From Erigeron canadensis (taxonomy: Eukaryota; Streptophyta; Magnoliopsida; Asterales; Asteraceae), in the NCBI RefSeq assembly GCF_010389155.1, contig NC_057769.1:34953548-35017547 (forward strand): a stretch of DNA of 64,000 bases, written 5' to 3'. The position numbers and the translations under genes were made by a program. The notes below the pieces were generated by a model. The model had not been told where the DNA came from. It worked only from the letters and a program-made list of their open reading frames with translations, and did no database searches. This document shows, piece after piece, positions 1 through 11,197 of the stretch (positions within the stretch are counted from its first letter, which is position 1; each line of letters begins with the position of its first letter).

Positions 1-1975
1 ATAATTCAAGAAATATGTTAAACAAATATACTTATCATTAAATAAAGCAGGTTTACCTTTTTTTTTTTCTTTTTTTTTTTTTATTTATGAGATTGAAGAG
101 ATGAAATTGCTTCCTGATTTGAAACAAATAGAAACCCTAGAGAGACTAGTACCCAAATTTCAAACAACCCGGGAACCTACATTATGACCCATCAAAATTT
201 AATACGGAGTATCAACAATTTGATAATAAATAGAATAGAAAATAAAATAATAAAAGAAATATAATAAACACTTTTGACCAAAATGCAAATGCTTAAAAAT
301 TAATTGAATTGCATTAAAAAATTTTCATTAATACTAGGAAATTCAGAAAGAGATTTTAATATATAATAATGTATAAATTTTTAAATATTTAATAAGTTGT
401 TAAAGCTATCATTATCATTTTTCCTAAATATAATATCTTGTTTTTTCGAAATTAGTAGAAGTTTTTTCATTATAATTATCGGAGTTCAACTTTTAAAAAA
501 CAGCTAGAATCTTGTTGTCTTAGTTTGGTTTTGTATTGTAATTTTAATTATATTTTATGGGCATTTAGTACTTTATTAGTAGCTTTTTAATTTAATATGT
601 CATTAAAATTGATCAAGGGTTAAAAAAATAATTTATAATTCAAAATATAAAAATAAGTGACACATACCCTCTAGAAAAAAATCACGTGCAAACATACGTA
701 TGTATCTTTATTTTTCATTAAAATATTTTGTATTTTATTGTTCATTAAGGACAATAAATTCATTTTCAAACTAATTTTTTTGTAATTTTTTTTCAATAGT
801 TTTTTAATCGATGCCATATTTTGTATTTGTTGATATATCTATAATATTTATTTTTTTTCAATGTTTTGTGAGTGTTTCAACTACTTTCCTGTATATATGA
901 TATCAGTTAAATTGTTTAATCAATGCTTTAATTGAAATTCAGTTTTCTAATTGGGGTTTAAGGTTAAGTATTGAAATAGCTTTTATGATATATTAATGCA
1001 AGAATATGTAAGAGTTTGAAAACGGTTTTTGGATTGATAAGCGAAGAACCAACAAATTTATTGAAAGTGCTAATGTGATTAATGGTAACCTGAAAGCAAT
1101 TGTAATACTAAATTTAAACCAGTTTCATAATTTTGATTTTTACTCTTTATCTTCATCAATCCTTTTCCTTTTCTTTTTTTTTCCTTTTTCTTTTTCCTTA
1201 CATTTATCTTCATTTGTTTCATTATTTCCCTTGATGATGATGTTGCTAAGCCTGTTAAATTAGGGAGAAAGCTTCTATGCTAGTAAGATGATTAAAGTCA
1301 TGTATACTTGACGGCTTACTTCTAATAGTGGTTTTGTTGACATAAAAAGTGGCTAATTTTCGTAAAATCATTTGGGTGAAGTTGCGGGTTCGTGAATATG
1401 TTATTCTTAGTTCAATGTTTTGGCTTTTATATTTATAAAGACGAATCTTTTATAATTTTATTTTTTTTCTTTAAGAAAGTTTGTTTTTTTTTACCTGGGT
1501 TAATATTCCCGGGGTTTGTGATATTATATATTGTTTTGTAGGTTTTCAAGTTCGTATGATGATGATGAAGATTGAATTCACTAACTTTGCTATTTGTATT
1601 TGTTCACACTGGACTAAATATGCTTTTGCATTTTTTAATAAAAATCAAAAGGGGACTTAATTTTGATAATGTTGTTTAGACTTGACCTTTGATCCGTATT
1701 TGCATGTGGTAAGAACATGGAGGATGATACTGCCTTATGACTTAGATGTTGATTCATCGTATCTTCATGGAAAGGGATGAAGAAAAAGAAATCGAGTCAT
1801 GGTAAGCCTATAGTCATTCACCCTTTCAGTTACTTTCTTATAAACCATTCTATTAACGCCCAATATTTTAGAAGGTTGTAGCGGGTGTTGAAACAATAAA
1901 ACATTTTACCTGTTACAGAAAACACAAAAGTTGGTAAGAAAAATGATATAAATAACAGAGGACAAAATTATGAAA
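1..1975. other. AT-rich intergenic DNA
   Basis: No gene is supported here. The stretch has homopolymer T tracts (around 60-80 and 1160-1200) and only short chance reading frames. Around 1725-1801 on the plus strand a short purine-rich stretch ends in ATG followed by gtaagc, which looks like a splice donor, but there is no partner exon and I make no gene call. Confidence 0.6.
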
Positions 1976-2267
1976 GGTTAAGTATCTGGAAGTGTGAGTA
2001 ATTTTTACATTTTTCCTATTGTGTGAATGTAACTTTCATTTGGTTCATTGTATGTAACTAACCTGCTAAATTTGAACGATTAATGTAAAATTTTTACATT
2101 GACCAATCAAAAACTTCTACGTGGCAACTCATATGGTGTGCCACGTATATACTTTTACATTAATCGTTCAATTTAGCGAGTTAGTTATATACAATGAACC
2201 AAATGAAAGTTACATTCACACAATAGAAAAAATATAAAAATTACTTACACCTCCAAATACTAAACCC
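1976..2267. mobile_element. Long-hairpin MITE (foldback element)
   Basis: The two ends are near-perfect inverted repeats of about 125 bp. The left arm starts GGTTAAGTATCTGGAAGTG and the right arm, reverse-complemented, reads GGGTTTAGTATTTGGAGGTG. Both arms carry TATTGTGTGAATGTAACTTT. The short centre is itself partly palindromic (TACGTGGCA ... TGCCACGTA). There is no coding capacity. A third, truncated copy of the terminus lies just outside in direct orientation (about 2274-2305, TTAAGTATCTGGAAGTGTAA), so a second insertion or a partial duplication happened here. I could not fix the target-site duplication, so the superfamily is open. Confidence 0.8.
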
Positions 2268-2584
2268 AATTAAGATTAAGTATCTGGAAGTGTAAGTAAC
2301 TTTAAAGTTTGAGAGCTAGAACAAAAACGAATAAAAATGTTACAAACATATAAAACAACTTGTGAAGCCTGGCCGGGCTTCACTCTATTAGGTAGTAAAG
2401 TAATATGTTTGTGGTTTATATCTAGTGACATTTTTATTGCGGCATGAAATAATGGCACTATGAAGTCCTCAGTCAAAATCTCACAAGGATTTATTATTAT
2501 TATTTTTTTTTTAGATAGGAATATATTAAACTTTTCATGAATTGATGACTCGGTAATTAATTAAGTAGTTAATGCTCGGCATAT

Positions 2585-2591
2585 TATAAAA
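2585..2591 (+). promoter_or_regulatory. TATA box of defensin-like gene 1
   Basis: TATAAAA lies 43 bp upstream of the ATG at 2634, so the 5' leader is very short. The related gene at 47417 has the same TATAAAAGCACA context, which supports a shared ancestral core promoter. Confidence 0.6.
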
Positions 2592-2633
2592 GCACAGTGT
2601 TTTCCATCCATTGTTAGCACCAAAAAAAGAAGA

Positions 2634-3209
2634 ATGAAGCTTATTATTAGCATGTTTATTACCCTTTTACTACTCAACATAGCAAGAGCACGACTACCAC
2701 CAGTACCAAGTATATATCATATTACTTTTGCATATATGCATGTATATTTCTTTTAATAGATGTCTTATCGGTTCATTGTGTTTTATATCTTACTTTTACG
2801 TATATCTTATGTTTAAAATGTCCTATAGATTTATTGTATATTATTTCTGACAAAACGATGATAACTGACAATTCAAACTGGTTTACAATGGATCGTCTAT
2901 TCATAATTTATTATTATTTTTATTTTTTATTTTTTTAAATTTATGGAAAAGCTTTTCTTGTATTACTCGTATCTTTTTATTCTTTTATATGATATGATTT
3001 TACAAGATGAATTTTGTAACGCCATTTTGTTTGTTTCAGGTGATCAATTTACTCAAATGAAGATAAATATTACGACATGTGATTACTATAAAGAATGGGC
3101 TAATTGTCAAGATAAAGATTGTAATGCGTATTGCACCAATTGGAGAGGAAAGTTCTCATGGGGATCATGCCAAGATTCAAATATGTGTGTTTGTTATTGG
3201 TTTTGTTAG
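2634..3209 (+). CDS. Defensin-like secreted cysteine-rich peptide (gene 1)
   Basis: Two exons, 2634-2709 and 3040-3209, joined across a 330-bp GT-AG intron (donor AA/gtatat, acceptor tttcag), give an 81-residue precursor. Residues 1 to about 19 form a hydrophobic signal peptide (MKLIISMFITLLLLNIARA). The mature part has eight cysteines spaced C-x8-C-x4-C-x3-C-x11-C-x5-C-x1-C-x3-C and ends on the last Cys, the cysteine-stabilised alpha-beta pattern of plant defensin-like peptides. Exon 1 encodes the signal peptide and exon 2 the mature peptide, as is usual in the family. The intron is phase 1, as in the two paralogs at 43467 and 47417, which also share the T-x-M/K-I-x-I-x-x-C lead-in. The role (antimicrobial or signalling) cannot be read from sequence. 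The splice sites are inferred by eye but agree across all three genes. Confidence 0.85.
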
Positions 3210-5271
3210 CACTTTCGAAGGGCTTTTAATCAAATATGTTATGTATGTGAAGCTTATGATAAATTTAAGGTTTTCATAGTTGATTTTGTACAACTAAATG
3301 CAATTTGAGATGAAATTGAGTTTTCCATAGAGCGGGGCAAATAAAACTTTAGTTAATAGAATCTACGATAGTAGCTCAGATCAGGGTTAAAAATCATCTA
3401 CATGTTCTTTTAATTACAGTATAATATTGTGATATTTAACTTCTTTCATTTTCATATTGACTCTGATTATAAAATTTAACTTTTTTCTATGTTAGTAAAG
3501 AAAAATGAAGGGTTGTCATTATTAGTTTATTACACACATAAAATATTATATACATTAAAAATCATCCCTCTGAATTTTGAATTAAAATATAAATTTTGAT
3601 GTCACAAATAATTTATATAAAGGTGGTCATTAATAAAACCTAGAAAAGTAAAGGACCAATAGTAGATTGGATTTTCGGTTTTTTTTTTAATTCTCTTTTC
3701 TTTCTTTGATCAATTGCAAAAACAGGTAAAACTTAATGCTTGGGCTTTGACTCTTATAGCCCAACTAGTGGCCCAAAAGATTCCGTTAATCTGATATAAT
3801 ATAAGTACCATTTAATCATTTATGCTTTTATCTTACAAACTTCAAATCGTAAGCCCCTCGAAAAGCTATATGAATTTGTTATAAACTACACAAATCTCGA
3901 AGCTATATTTAAATCTATGCATTGACGTTTAATTACTAATTGGGAGATAACCAACTACTAACTACTTAAATTTGCTTTTTAAAAAAATTATAAATTCAAA
4001 GATACTAACGATTTAAAATCTATTACGAACCGTCTCACCATTTGCATACCACTCGCGTTATTAAAAGCAGTTGACACATGCGTATTAAAGGCAATTGATA
4101 ACGTAAGGACACTGTTAAGATTTAGGAAGAATGGCAAACTTATAATGATAAATGAAAATATCAAGTGAACTTTTAGTTTATGACACCCATTTAACAATCT
4201 AGCGATTTATAGAGAATATATATCGGTCATTCTTTAACGGGTTCTTAGACGGATCGAATCTCTACTTGTGCTTGATTAGATAATACTAACATAAACAACG
4301 GACAGATCCGAACTAACCAGTTTGGACAAAAGTGTATGGATGGTAGCTAGAAACTCTTATAAAGATGTCATTTATTCATCAATACTATTGACATATATAC
4401 GTTAGCTACAAATGTATGCTACACTTGCTAGAAAATGCGACGTGCAAAATGGTTGTAGCTTCTAGGATTATAGTACACGAATCTATTGAAAACACGAATA
4501 TTAAATCCACCATTTGACGGGAAGATCAAGTATCCTTTTGTTTTCATCACCCCGCTTGAAAGTGAAGCAACCTAACAAGATGGAAGCAAAAAACTTCCTC
4601 TGCCTCTTCAGGAATTAATATAGGGCTGATCAAATGCCGTCGTACCTGTACATGTTTTCAACATAAAAATAACCAACCACGTCAAAACATACTCAAACAA
4701 CATTAAAATCTGGTATCCTAGAGTTCCTATATAAGACAGCTACAGAAATTCAGAGACTACTATAAATAGGCTAAAAGCTACAATCAGCAAATAATAGCTG
4801 TTTTCGAGCATAAAATTATCCATTTGATAACTTTAGATAGTAATGCATTATTCAGAAAACATATATGCCCTTCATATTTAAGTTCTACTCCATCTACTTG
4901 ACTCGAAGGTGTTATATGTTATGATTTCAGGTATTATGGTATTTGTTGGTCATCACAATTACATTTAGGTACTCAATAACATGCGAATTGACGACTGCTC
5001 AATTCAAACGTGTATTTATACGATTTGAATGAAAAATGAAGTAGTGGTATGGTTTGTAGATACTAACCAAGAAAGTCATTAATCTGAAGGCGCACTCTGG
5101 TTGCTAAGATACCATATCCCCTTCATTCACTTCGTCTGCAAAGCATATCCTTGCATTCTACAAAATTTAACATAGCTTAATTATATTAAGTTCCCAATTA
5201 TGTACCAAAGAAGATAAAAGAAAGTCAGTGAGAAAGAGAGAGATAGAGAGGCACACCTTGATCTACATGCA
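3210..5271. other. Intergenic region, 3' flank of the NLR gene
   Basis: I see no gene. The sequence next to 5272 probably contains the 3' untranslated region of the minus-strand NLR gene. A GATCAAG/gtgtgc junction about 15-20 bp past the stop could be a donor of a 3'-UTR intron. The rest is AT-rich with no clear repeat structure. Confidence 0.5.
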
Positions 5272-8200
5272 TTAATTCTGTAATTCCTTATCTATCTTGA
5301 TGCAGGGGATATGTGAGATTTTGTGCCAGCCTCTTCCTCCTTTACTAGTCTTTTCTTTCAGTTTTCGGCATTCATCAATTTCTAAACTTAAGAGCAAAGG
5401 CAACAGCTTCTCTGGTAGATCTCTTAAATTTGGGCAAAACCTAATTTGGAGATGTTGGAGGGAGGTGAGGTCTTGAAGTCCCACTGAAACTGTTTTTAAT
5501 TTCTCAAAATCCCATATTTTCAGAGTAGCAAGATTTGAAGGAAAAAGATGAGGAGACAATTCACTCACTTCATCTCTCGTGCCAAGTAACGTTAAGTTAA
5601 CAAGGGAGGATGGAAATATCCCAGGCCCCCACTCGGATATAGACTTCTTTAACCCCCCTATTGCAAGAGAAGTCAATTTAGAAGGCCAATGTCCACGCTG
5701 AAAACAGCCTTCCGTACTTGGACAGTTCAAGATTGTCAGGTGTGTTAACGAGGGGAGATTTGGCAGCTCAAGAGACTCCAAATTTTTACAATCAGATATT
5801 ATCAAATTCGTGAGGTGAATGGTGTAACAACTCAATAATCCACTCATTGATTTGAGATTTGGCCAACCTCTTATATCCAGACGTTCAAGTAACGCATTGT
5901 TGGTAATTTCTTCCCAATTCATAAACTCCTTTCCCACCACTAGTTGTTCACAATCTCTGATTGTAAGTGACTTGAGCTTGTGCATCCCTTCTCCTTGTTC
6001 CCTTGTTGGGAAGGAGACACATGCAATTGATCTACAATTTCTAATATTTAACCTCTCAACATTAGCTGGACAATTGCAATCCTTTAAATTATCGCAATCC
6101 TCTAGTACCAACTTGATAAGAGATGTTAACACATTGCTACTCAAATGCTCTTTCTCTCCTAAACTCACCAAATTTAAACAACCGTTTACTTCCAACCTCC
6201 TTAAATTCACAAGAACCTTACTAGCTTCTTTTTCTGATTTCCACATGTATCTTATTTCACTACAATAATAGACCCATACTTCTTCAACTCCCCCTATATT
6301 CTTTATAACACCTCTCCATACCTTATCAGTAAGCCCCGCAATGTTATTTATCACTAACTTGGTGACTGATGAAGCTACGGAAACCATACTTCTCAAGACG
6401 ACATCACCACAGTCATCTATTCTTAGAGTTCTCAGTGAAGGTAGTTCTTTAAGTGAGATGTCAACCAGTTTAGGACAACCTTTTATATAAATCTCTCGAA
6501 GGCATGGAAACACTGTATCAAGAATCCCACTATCAGTTGACCATGTCGACCACCCAAACATATATTGGAAACTTAGAATTTCAAGAGAATGAAATGCATC
6601 ACCACCGGTCCCAAGTAACTCTGAACCTATGACTTCAATTGCATCCATACCTTTGATGTGTAACTCCTTTAGAGATTGTAGCATCCCAAGTAGGGGCAAA
6701 GACGTACACTTTCTACAATCACTTATCGACACATGAACCAACTTATTGAATGAGGGATCGCCGACCCAAATCGGAAACTTTATTCCCCGATATGACACAA
6801 TTCTGAGTTTCTTCAAAGTATCATTATAAGGCTTTAGTTCATTAAGGACCTTATTTTCAAGAGTTTCCTTTTGAAAATCGTTAGATACATCATCCCATAT
6901 CAGGTTTACCTCACTAAGCCTTTTTTCTGACAGACTTGCTTCCCGTGCATGCATTGCGTTTTGCACTTTGCCCAACCCCTCAATGGAAATCTTCCCCATG
7001 AGATTCTTTAACGGTTTGAGCTTGGTTATTGTAAAGCCATCATCCCCTTCAATGATGACCTTGGTGAGAGTTCGTAGGCTATCTAACCCATCAATTCCCG
7101 AGGGCATCTGCTTCACTAGAGGAGTATCTCTAATGTCAAAGTGTCGCAAATTTTTAAGCTTTGAAAAGCTTTTGGGCAAATTACGTAATTTATCACAACC
7201 AAAACAAATTAATGATTGTAAATTATATAGATTGCCCACATTTTCTGGTAGATCTTTGATCTTGGTTTGCGATAAGTTAAGGTACCTTAAGTGTTTCAAA
7301 CGACCGATGCACTCCGGTACCTCACTTATCTCAAAGTTATTTAAGCAAAGAACCCTCAACAGTTGTAACTCTGGAAGTAGGTCAACCAAAATCTTATTCG
7401 ATAAATAAAAGCAATCAGAATTTTTTTTCACTCCAACAGACACCGCCATAAAAGTTCGTAAACTCTTAGCACTTTTAACCTCCTTGAACATCTCGTAACC
7501 AACATATCTCTCACGGATAAAGGACATATGACGATACTTGGCCAAAGTTTTTGTCTTGATCTCCATTTGATTATCAAACTTCAAGAAAAAATCTTCAGCA
7601 ACAAACGTGGCTAAGTCAATTATGAGATCATGCATCACATACCCTGACTTCTCATTAGGAGCAATCTGAAAAAATGACCTTGATAACAACTCATCAAAAT
7701 GTTTATGTCCTAAACATTCATATGTTAACTTGCTTCCAATTGATTCGTGTAAAAAACCTTCCGCCATCCACAACATAACCAACTCATCCTTGTCAAACAC
7801 AAAGCCCTTAGGGAAAAAGGAGCAATATGCAAACAATTGTTTCAATGATGCTGAAAGCTCTTGGTAGCTTAGCCGAAGGGCTGGGACAATATTATCATCA
7901 GTTTGCCATATCTTGCTATTCAACACATTTTCCCAATCTTGTTCATTTGTTGTTGTCCTCAATAGCCTTCCAATTATTTTTATCGCTAGAGGCAAACAAC
8001 CACAAATTTTCACGATACCTTCACCATGAAGTTTCAAATCCATATGTGAATCAAAGTTATCAATATTTAACGCATTTCGAGCAAGTAAAGACATTGCAGC
8101 ATCATGTGACAAAGTATCCAACTTGTCTAGATGACTAAAACCGATCTGTTTGAGCAATCCCTCTTTTCGGGTTGTCATGATAATTTTGCTTCCATGAGCC

Positions 8201-9096
8201 ACAACATGAAAGGGCTTTACTAGGTTCTCCCAATCAACATATTTCTCACTCCAAATATCATCTAGTACTAGTAGAAATCGTTTCTCCTTAAGTTGCTCTG
8301 AAAGAGCTACTTGAAGCTGATTTAAATTGTCAAACTTTTTAGTTTCACTGGCTATTTCTTTATAGATGGTTTCACTTATCTTGAAAACATCAAAATCATC
8401 AGAAACACAAACCCATGCACGAAGCTTAAAGTGGTTCTTCACCTTTGTTTCATTGTACAAACTTCTAGCTAAAGTGGTCTTACCAACCCCACCCATACCA
8501 ACTATAGGTACAACACCAAACTTTTCCTTGCAAGGCTTCTCATCTTTAAAAAACTTGTGATACAACTTTCTTACAGCACTAAACTTTTCATCTCCCAACA
8601 ACTTATGAAGCAATTCCATTTTTTCTCCTTCTCGTCCTAAAATCTTACATGAATCCGGAAAAGAGGTTTCGTTTCTTCTACTACTCGGCTTTTTATCTTT
8701 CTTAATCAAACCTAGATTAACCTTTTCCTTCTCTAGTTCTTGTAACTTAGTGGCAATGCTATCTAACTTGCGACGCAGTTTTAGTTTAAAATTTGGGATG
8801 AGGTTTCTAACCTTGCTGTTGAACTCACGATGAATACCATCTGTAGCCAAGTCATCAAGTAAGTCATCGATATCATAAGCCAAATGCTGGAGACTGTTGA
8901 GCCATTGTTTAACATTTTTATCAGCAATTTCTTTGTCAGAAGCATCATTAAGGAGATCTTGAATCTTGGACAATGTATTGCCCAAATTATTGATCTCGGA
9001 TTGAATTCCCCACAATCCAGCAAAACGTTTCAAGCCTTCATCAGCCAGTTTTTGAAAAACAACTTGGAGTAGTGCAGCAGCAATGATTGTAGCCAT
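5272..9096 (-). CDS. CC-NB-LRR disease resistance protein (RPP13-like/RGA type)
   Basis: This is an uninterrupted single-exon frame of 1274 codons, starting at an ATG (9094-9096) with no longer in-frame alternative. The N-terminal coiled-coil (about 1-150) has an EDVID-like segment, HLAYDIDDLLDDLATDG, at 71-87. The NB-ARC has the P-loop GMGGVGKTT (200-208), RNBS-A around 224-237, kinase-2 LLVLDDIW (275-282, with the W typical of non-TIR NLRs), RNBS-B GSKIIMTTR (302-310), GCLPLA (366-371), an RNBS-D-like CSFFPKGFVF (425-434) and MHD at 488-490 in VMHDLIIDLA. From about 560 to the end run irregular leucine-rich repeats (for example LPELQLLRVLCLNNFEISEVP). NLRs of this class are intracellular sensors of pathogen effectors that bind ADP/ATP and trigger cell death. 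All core motifs are intact, so I expect a functional gene. A TATATATA stretch inside a GT-rich microsatellite lies about 75-80 bp upstream of the start. Confidence 0.96.
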   Translation of the reverse strand: MATIIAAALLQVVFQKLADEGLKRFAGLWGIQSEINNLGNTLSKIQDLLNDASDKEIADKNVKQWLNSLQHLAYDIDDLLDDLATDGIHREFNSKVRNLIPNFKLKLRRKLDSIATKLQELEKEKVNLGLIKKDKKPSSRRNETSFPDSCKILGREGEKMELLHKLLGDEKFSAVRKLYHKFFKDEKPCKEKFGVVPIVGMGGVGKTTLARSLYNETKVKNHFKLRAWVCVSDDFDVFKISETIYKEIASETKKFDNLNQLQVALSEQLKEKRFLLVLDDIWSEKYVDWENLVKPFHVVAHGSKIIMTTRKEGLLKQIGFSHLDKLDTLSHDAAMSLLARNALNIDNFDSHMDLKLHGEGIVKICGCLPLAIKIIGRLLRTTTNEQDWENVLNSKIWQTDDNIVPALRLSYQELSASLKQLFAYCSFFPKGFVFDKDELVMLWMAEGFLHESIGSKLTYECLGHKHFDELLSRSFFQIAPNEKSGYVMHDLIIDLATFVAEDFFLKFDNQMEIKTKTLAKYRHMSFIRERYVGYEMFKEVKSAKSLRTFMAVSVGVKKNSDCFYLSNKILVDLLPELQLLRVLCLNNFEISEVPECIGRLKHLRYLNLSQTKIKDLPENVGNLYNLQSLICFGCDKLRNLPKSFSKLKNLRHFDIRDTPLVKQMPSGIDGLDSLRTLTKVIIEGDDGFTITKLKPLKNLMGKISIEGLGKVQNAMHAREASLSEKRLSEVNLIWDDVSNDFQKETLENKVLNELKPYNDTLKKLRIVSYRGIKFPIWVGDPSFNKLVHVSISDCRKCTSLPLLGMLQSLKELHIKGMDAIEVIGSELLGTGGDAFHSLEILSFQYMFGWSTWSTDSGILDTVFPCLREIYIKGCPKLVDISLKELPSLRTLRIDDCGDVVLRSMVSVASSVTKLVINNIAGLTDKVWRGVIKNIGGVEEVWVYYCSEIRYMWKSEKEASKVLVNLRRLEVNGCLNLVSLGEKEHLSSNVLTSLIKLVLEDCDNLKDCNCPANVERLNIRNCRSIACVSFPTREQGEGMHKLKSLTIRDCEQLVVGKEFMNWEEITNNALLERLDIRGWPNLKSMSGLLSCYTIHLTNLIISDCKNLESLELPNLPSLTHLTILNCPSTEGCFQRGHWPSKLTSLAIGGLKKSISEWGPGIFPSSLVNLTLLGTRDEVSELSPHLFPSNLATLKIWDFEKLKTVSVGLQDLTSLQHLQIRFCPNLRDLPEKLLPLLLSLEIDECRKLKEKTSKGGRGWHKISHIPCIKIDKELQN

Positions 9097-9159
9097 TGAT
9101 TGTTAAGCAGTTTAAAGTGAAAATTTGATATGAGATGGCGTATGCAATTGTTGTGAATT

Positions 9160-9200
9160 TGTATGTGTGTATATATATGTGTGTGTGTGTCAGTGTGTGA
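9160..9200. repeat. GT/TA microsatellite in the NLR promoter/leader
   Basis: Runs of GTGTGT flank TATATATA. It lies about 65-105 bp upstream of the NLR start codon, so length changes could affect promoter or leader. Confidence 0.6.
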
Positions 9201-9404
9201 TCGATAATGATAATGGGTATTTAGATAGAGTATGAAGATGAATGGAGACATAAATAAGGATTAGAGTCAATAATAATATATCTATTTCGTTGGCAGCCAT
9301 TGTAGTTGCAGACTAGGTAACTTGGTAGTAATTAATTTTAAAGAACATGTTAGCATCTTTCCAAATATTTGCTATACAATTGAATATTCTTTCCAGCTTT
9401 TAAT

Positions 9405-9620
9405 AAAATTAAAAAAGAACACTTGCTATATGATAACCAATGGACAATGAAACAGTTAAAATTAAAAAAGAACACTTGATGTATGATAACCAATGGAATA
9501 ATTTTTTTTTTATTATTAAAATTAACAAAGAACACTTGCTATATGATATCCAGTCGATAATCAAGTAGTTATTAGTTTTTATTAAAATTTAAAAAAACAC
9601 TTGTTATATTATTGGATTGT
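9405..9620. repeat. Degenerate tandem repeat, four units
   Basis: Four imperfect units of roughly 55-65 bp each begin AAAATTAAAAAAGAACACTT and continue GCTATATGATAACCAATGG, diverging toward the last unit. They lie upstream of the NLR gene. No protein is encoded. Confidence 0.65.
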
Positions 9621-9984
9621 GTTATAAATATTCCTGTATATTAGATTGTAGGTATTCAGACAATAATTTGGCAGCTAAGTAAAATTCCAAGACAGCATCA
9701 AGTTATAGAAAGCTACGTTACCGATCATCATACCTTTTTTTGGAAAATGATGAACGTAAGCTTAGAGTACTATGTTTACATGGAGAAAATGTTATGTTTT
9801 GGATCAGGTTATGTTTAATATAAAAATCATTTTTTTATGTAATTAAAACATTTACTATTAAAGTAGCAATGAATTCAGCTATTAATTACTTGTTAAGTAG
9901 TTTAAATTGAAAATGTAAATGGGAGGGAGCATCTGGCCTGCAGTATGTACTAGATTATGAGTTTATGATCGACGACCAAGTATG

Positions 9985-10225
9985 TATATCGAGAGCTATA
10001 TAATTGGAAGACAGGGGTTGACTAAGAGTTGTGATGACCTGCATTTAATAAAAAAGCATCAAGGCTATACTATATTTGGTTCCATCTTTAGAAGATATAA
10101 AATTGCAACCACCAACACCTATCGCAATAAACAAATATGCAAATTGAGAGCTATATTATTGGAAGAGGGGGGTTGACTAAGAGTTGTGACGATCTGCAGT
10201 AATATAAAGCATCAAGGCTTTGTGT
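9985..10225. repeat. Imperfect direct duplication of about 90 bp
   Basis: Two copies (about 9985-10080 and 10138-10225) share GAGAGCTATAT, GGGTTGACTAAGAGTTGTGA and AAGCATCAAGGCT in the same order. About 60 bp of unrelated sequence separates them. Nothing else recognisable lies between 9621 and 10690. Confidence 0.6.
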
Positions 10226-10692
10226 ATTTGTGTTAGCTATAAACATGAATACTAAGTCAGCATTATCCCCTTTTGGGTCATTTTCACCATTTAATTATTC
10301 AAACGGGTCAACATTACCCGGCCATGGGATAAGTCAAATTAACTATCTCTTTTGTGGAAATGTATTGCTGATATAATGCATATTGCAGAATGCAGATGTA
10401 TGACTGATGTTACTACATAAGCCAAAAAGAAAACTACAACTGAAGATTAAATTGGAAATTATAAAAAAAGCTAACAAATCAAATTTTACTCGAGGAAATT
10501 AATGTGTATCTCATAGTTGGTCAATGTTATAAATCCCTATCTCCTAAGTTCCAAAGTGGCATCATGCTGTCAAAGTGGATGAAATGAAAATGACCAGTTG
10601 AGGACCAACCAAAGTTAATAACAGGTCCACATACGAGTTAATTGGCTAGTACAGATTGAAGAATAAGAACATGAAAGAGCAAGTAACTTTAC

Positions 10693-10999
10693 CTTGTCAA
10701 ATGTTGTACGACATTCCTTTGCTCCTGTGCCAACAGACACACCATCTGAGAATCTGAGCTCCTGAAGAGTGAACGATAAGAAAAACTTCATACGAGTATT
10801 AATCTATTACTACTACACAAAGTTTTTATTTATAATAGTATAAAAAAAATATGCATTAGCAGCCGGTTTAACCTGTTTTCCATTGCCACAAGCTGGTCTT
10901 ATGAATGCTCCTGTACTTGCCACAATCTTAAAATCTCTGCCATTAACAAAATCCTGTCCCTTTTCAGTCCTTTAAGCTCTTGCTCTGTTCCATAAAGAC
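10693..10999 (-). pseudogene. Two exon-like segments of an unidentified gene
   Basis: On the minus strand, 10873-10967 reads open as DFVNGRDFKIVASTGAFIRP followed by ACGNGKQ, then a consensus gt donor. After an intron the segment 10693-10761 (ctcttcag acceptor, gtaaag donor) reads exactly 23 codons, including ELRFSDGVSVGTGAKECRTT. The splice sites and composition look like real exons. Upstream of 10967 the frame meets TAA, or needs a frameshift to reach the open YGTEQELKG stretch, so the copy is probably dead. I do not recognise the family. It lies just downstream of the CTP synthase pseudogene on the same strand, but the residues do not match CTP synthase as I know it. Confidence 0.5.
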
Positions 11000-11197
11000 C
11001 TACTTGAGTTGATGGCTCCACATTTCATCTTCTAATCGTCTTCAGAAGATGCCTTACAATCTCTGCCATTAACGATGACTGCAAGTTAATCATGGCAATA
11101 TGAAAACAAATTTGGTGTTGTATATAGAAAATAAAAGTAGTTTTCATATATAAATAAGTGAGTTGGCAAAATGTGAGGAGCCAAAAGAGCAGTATAC

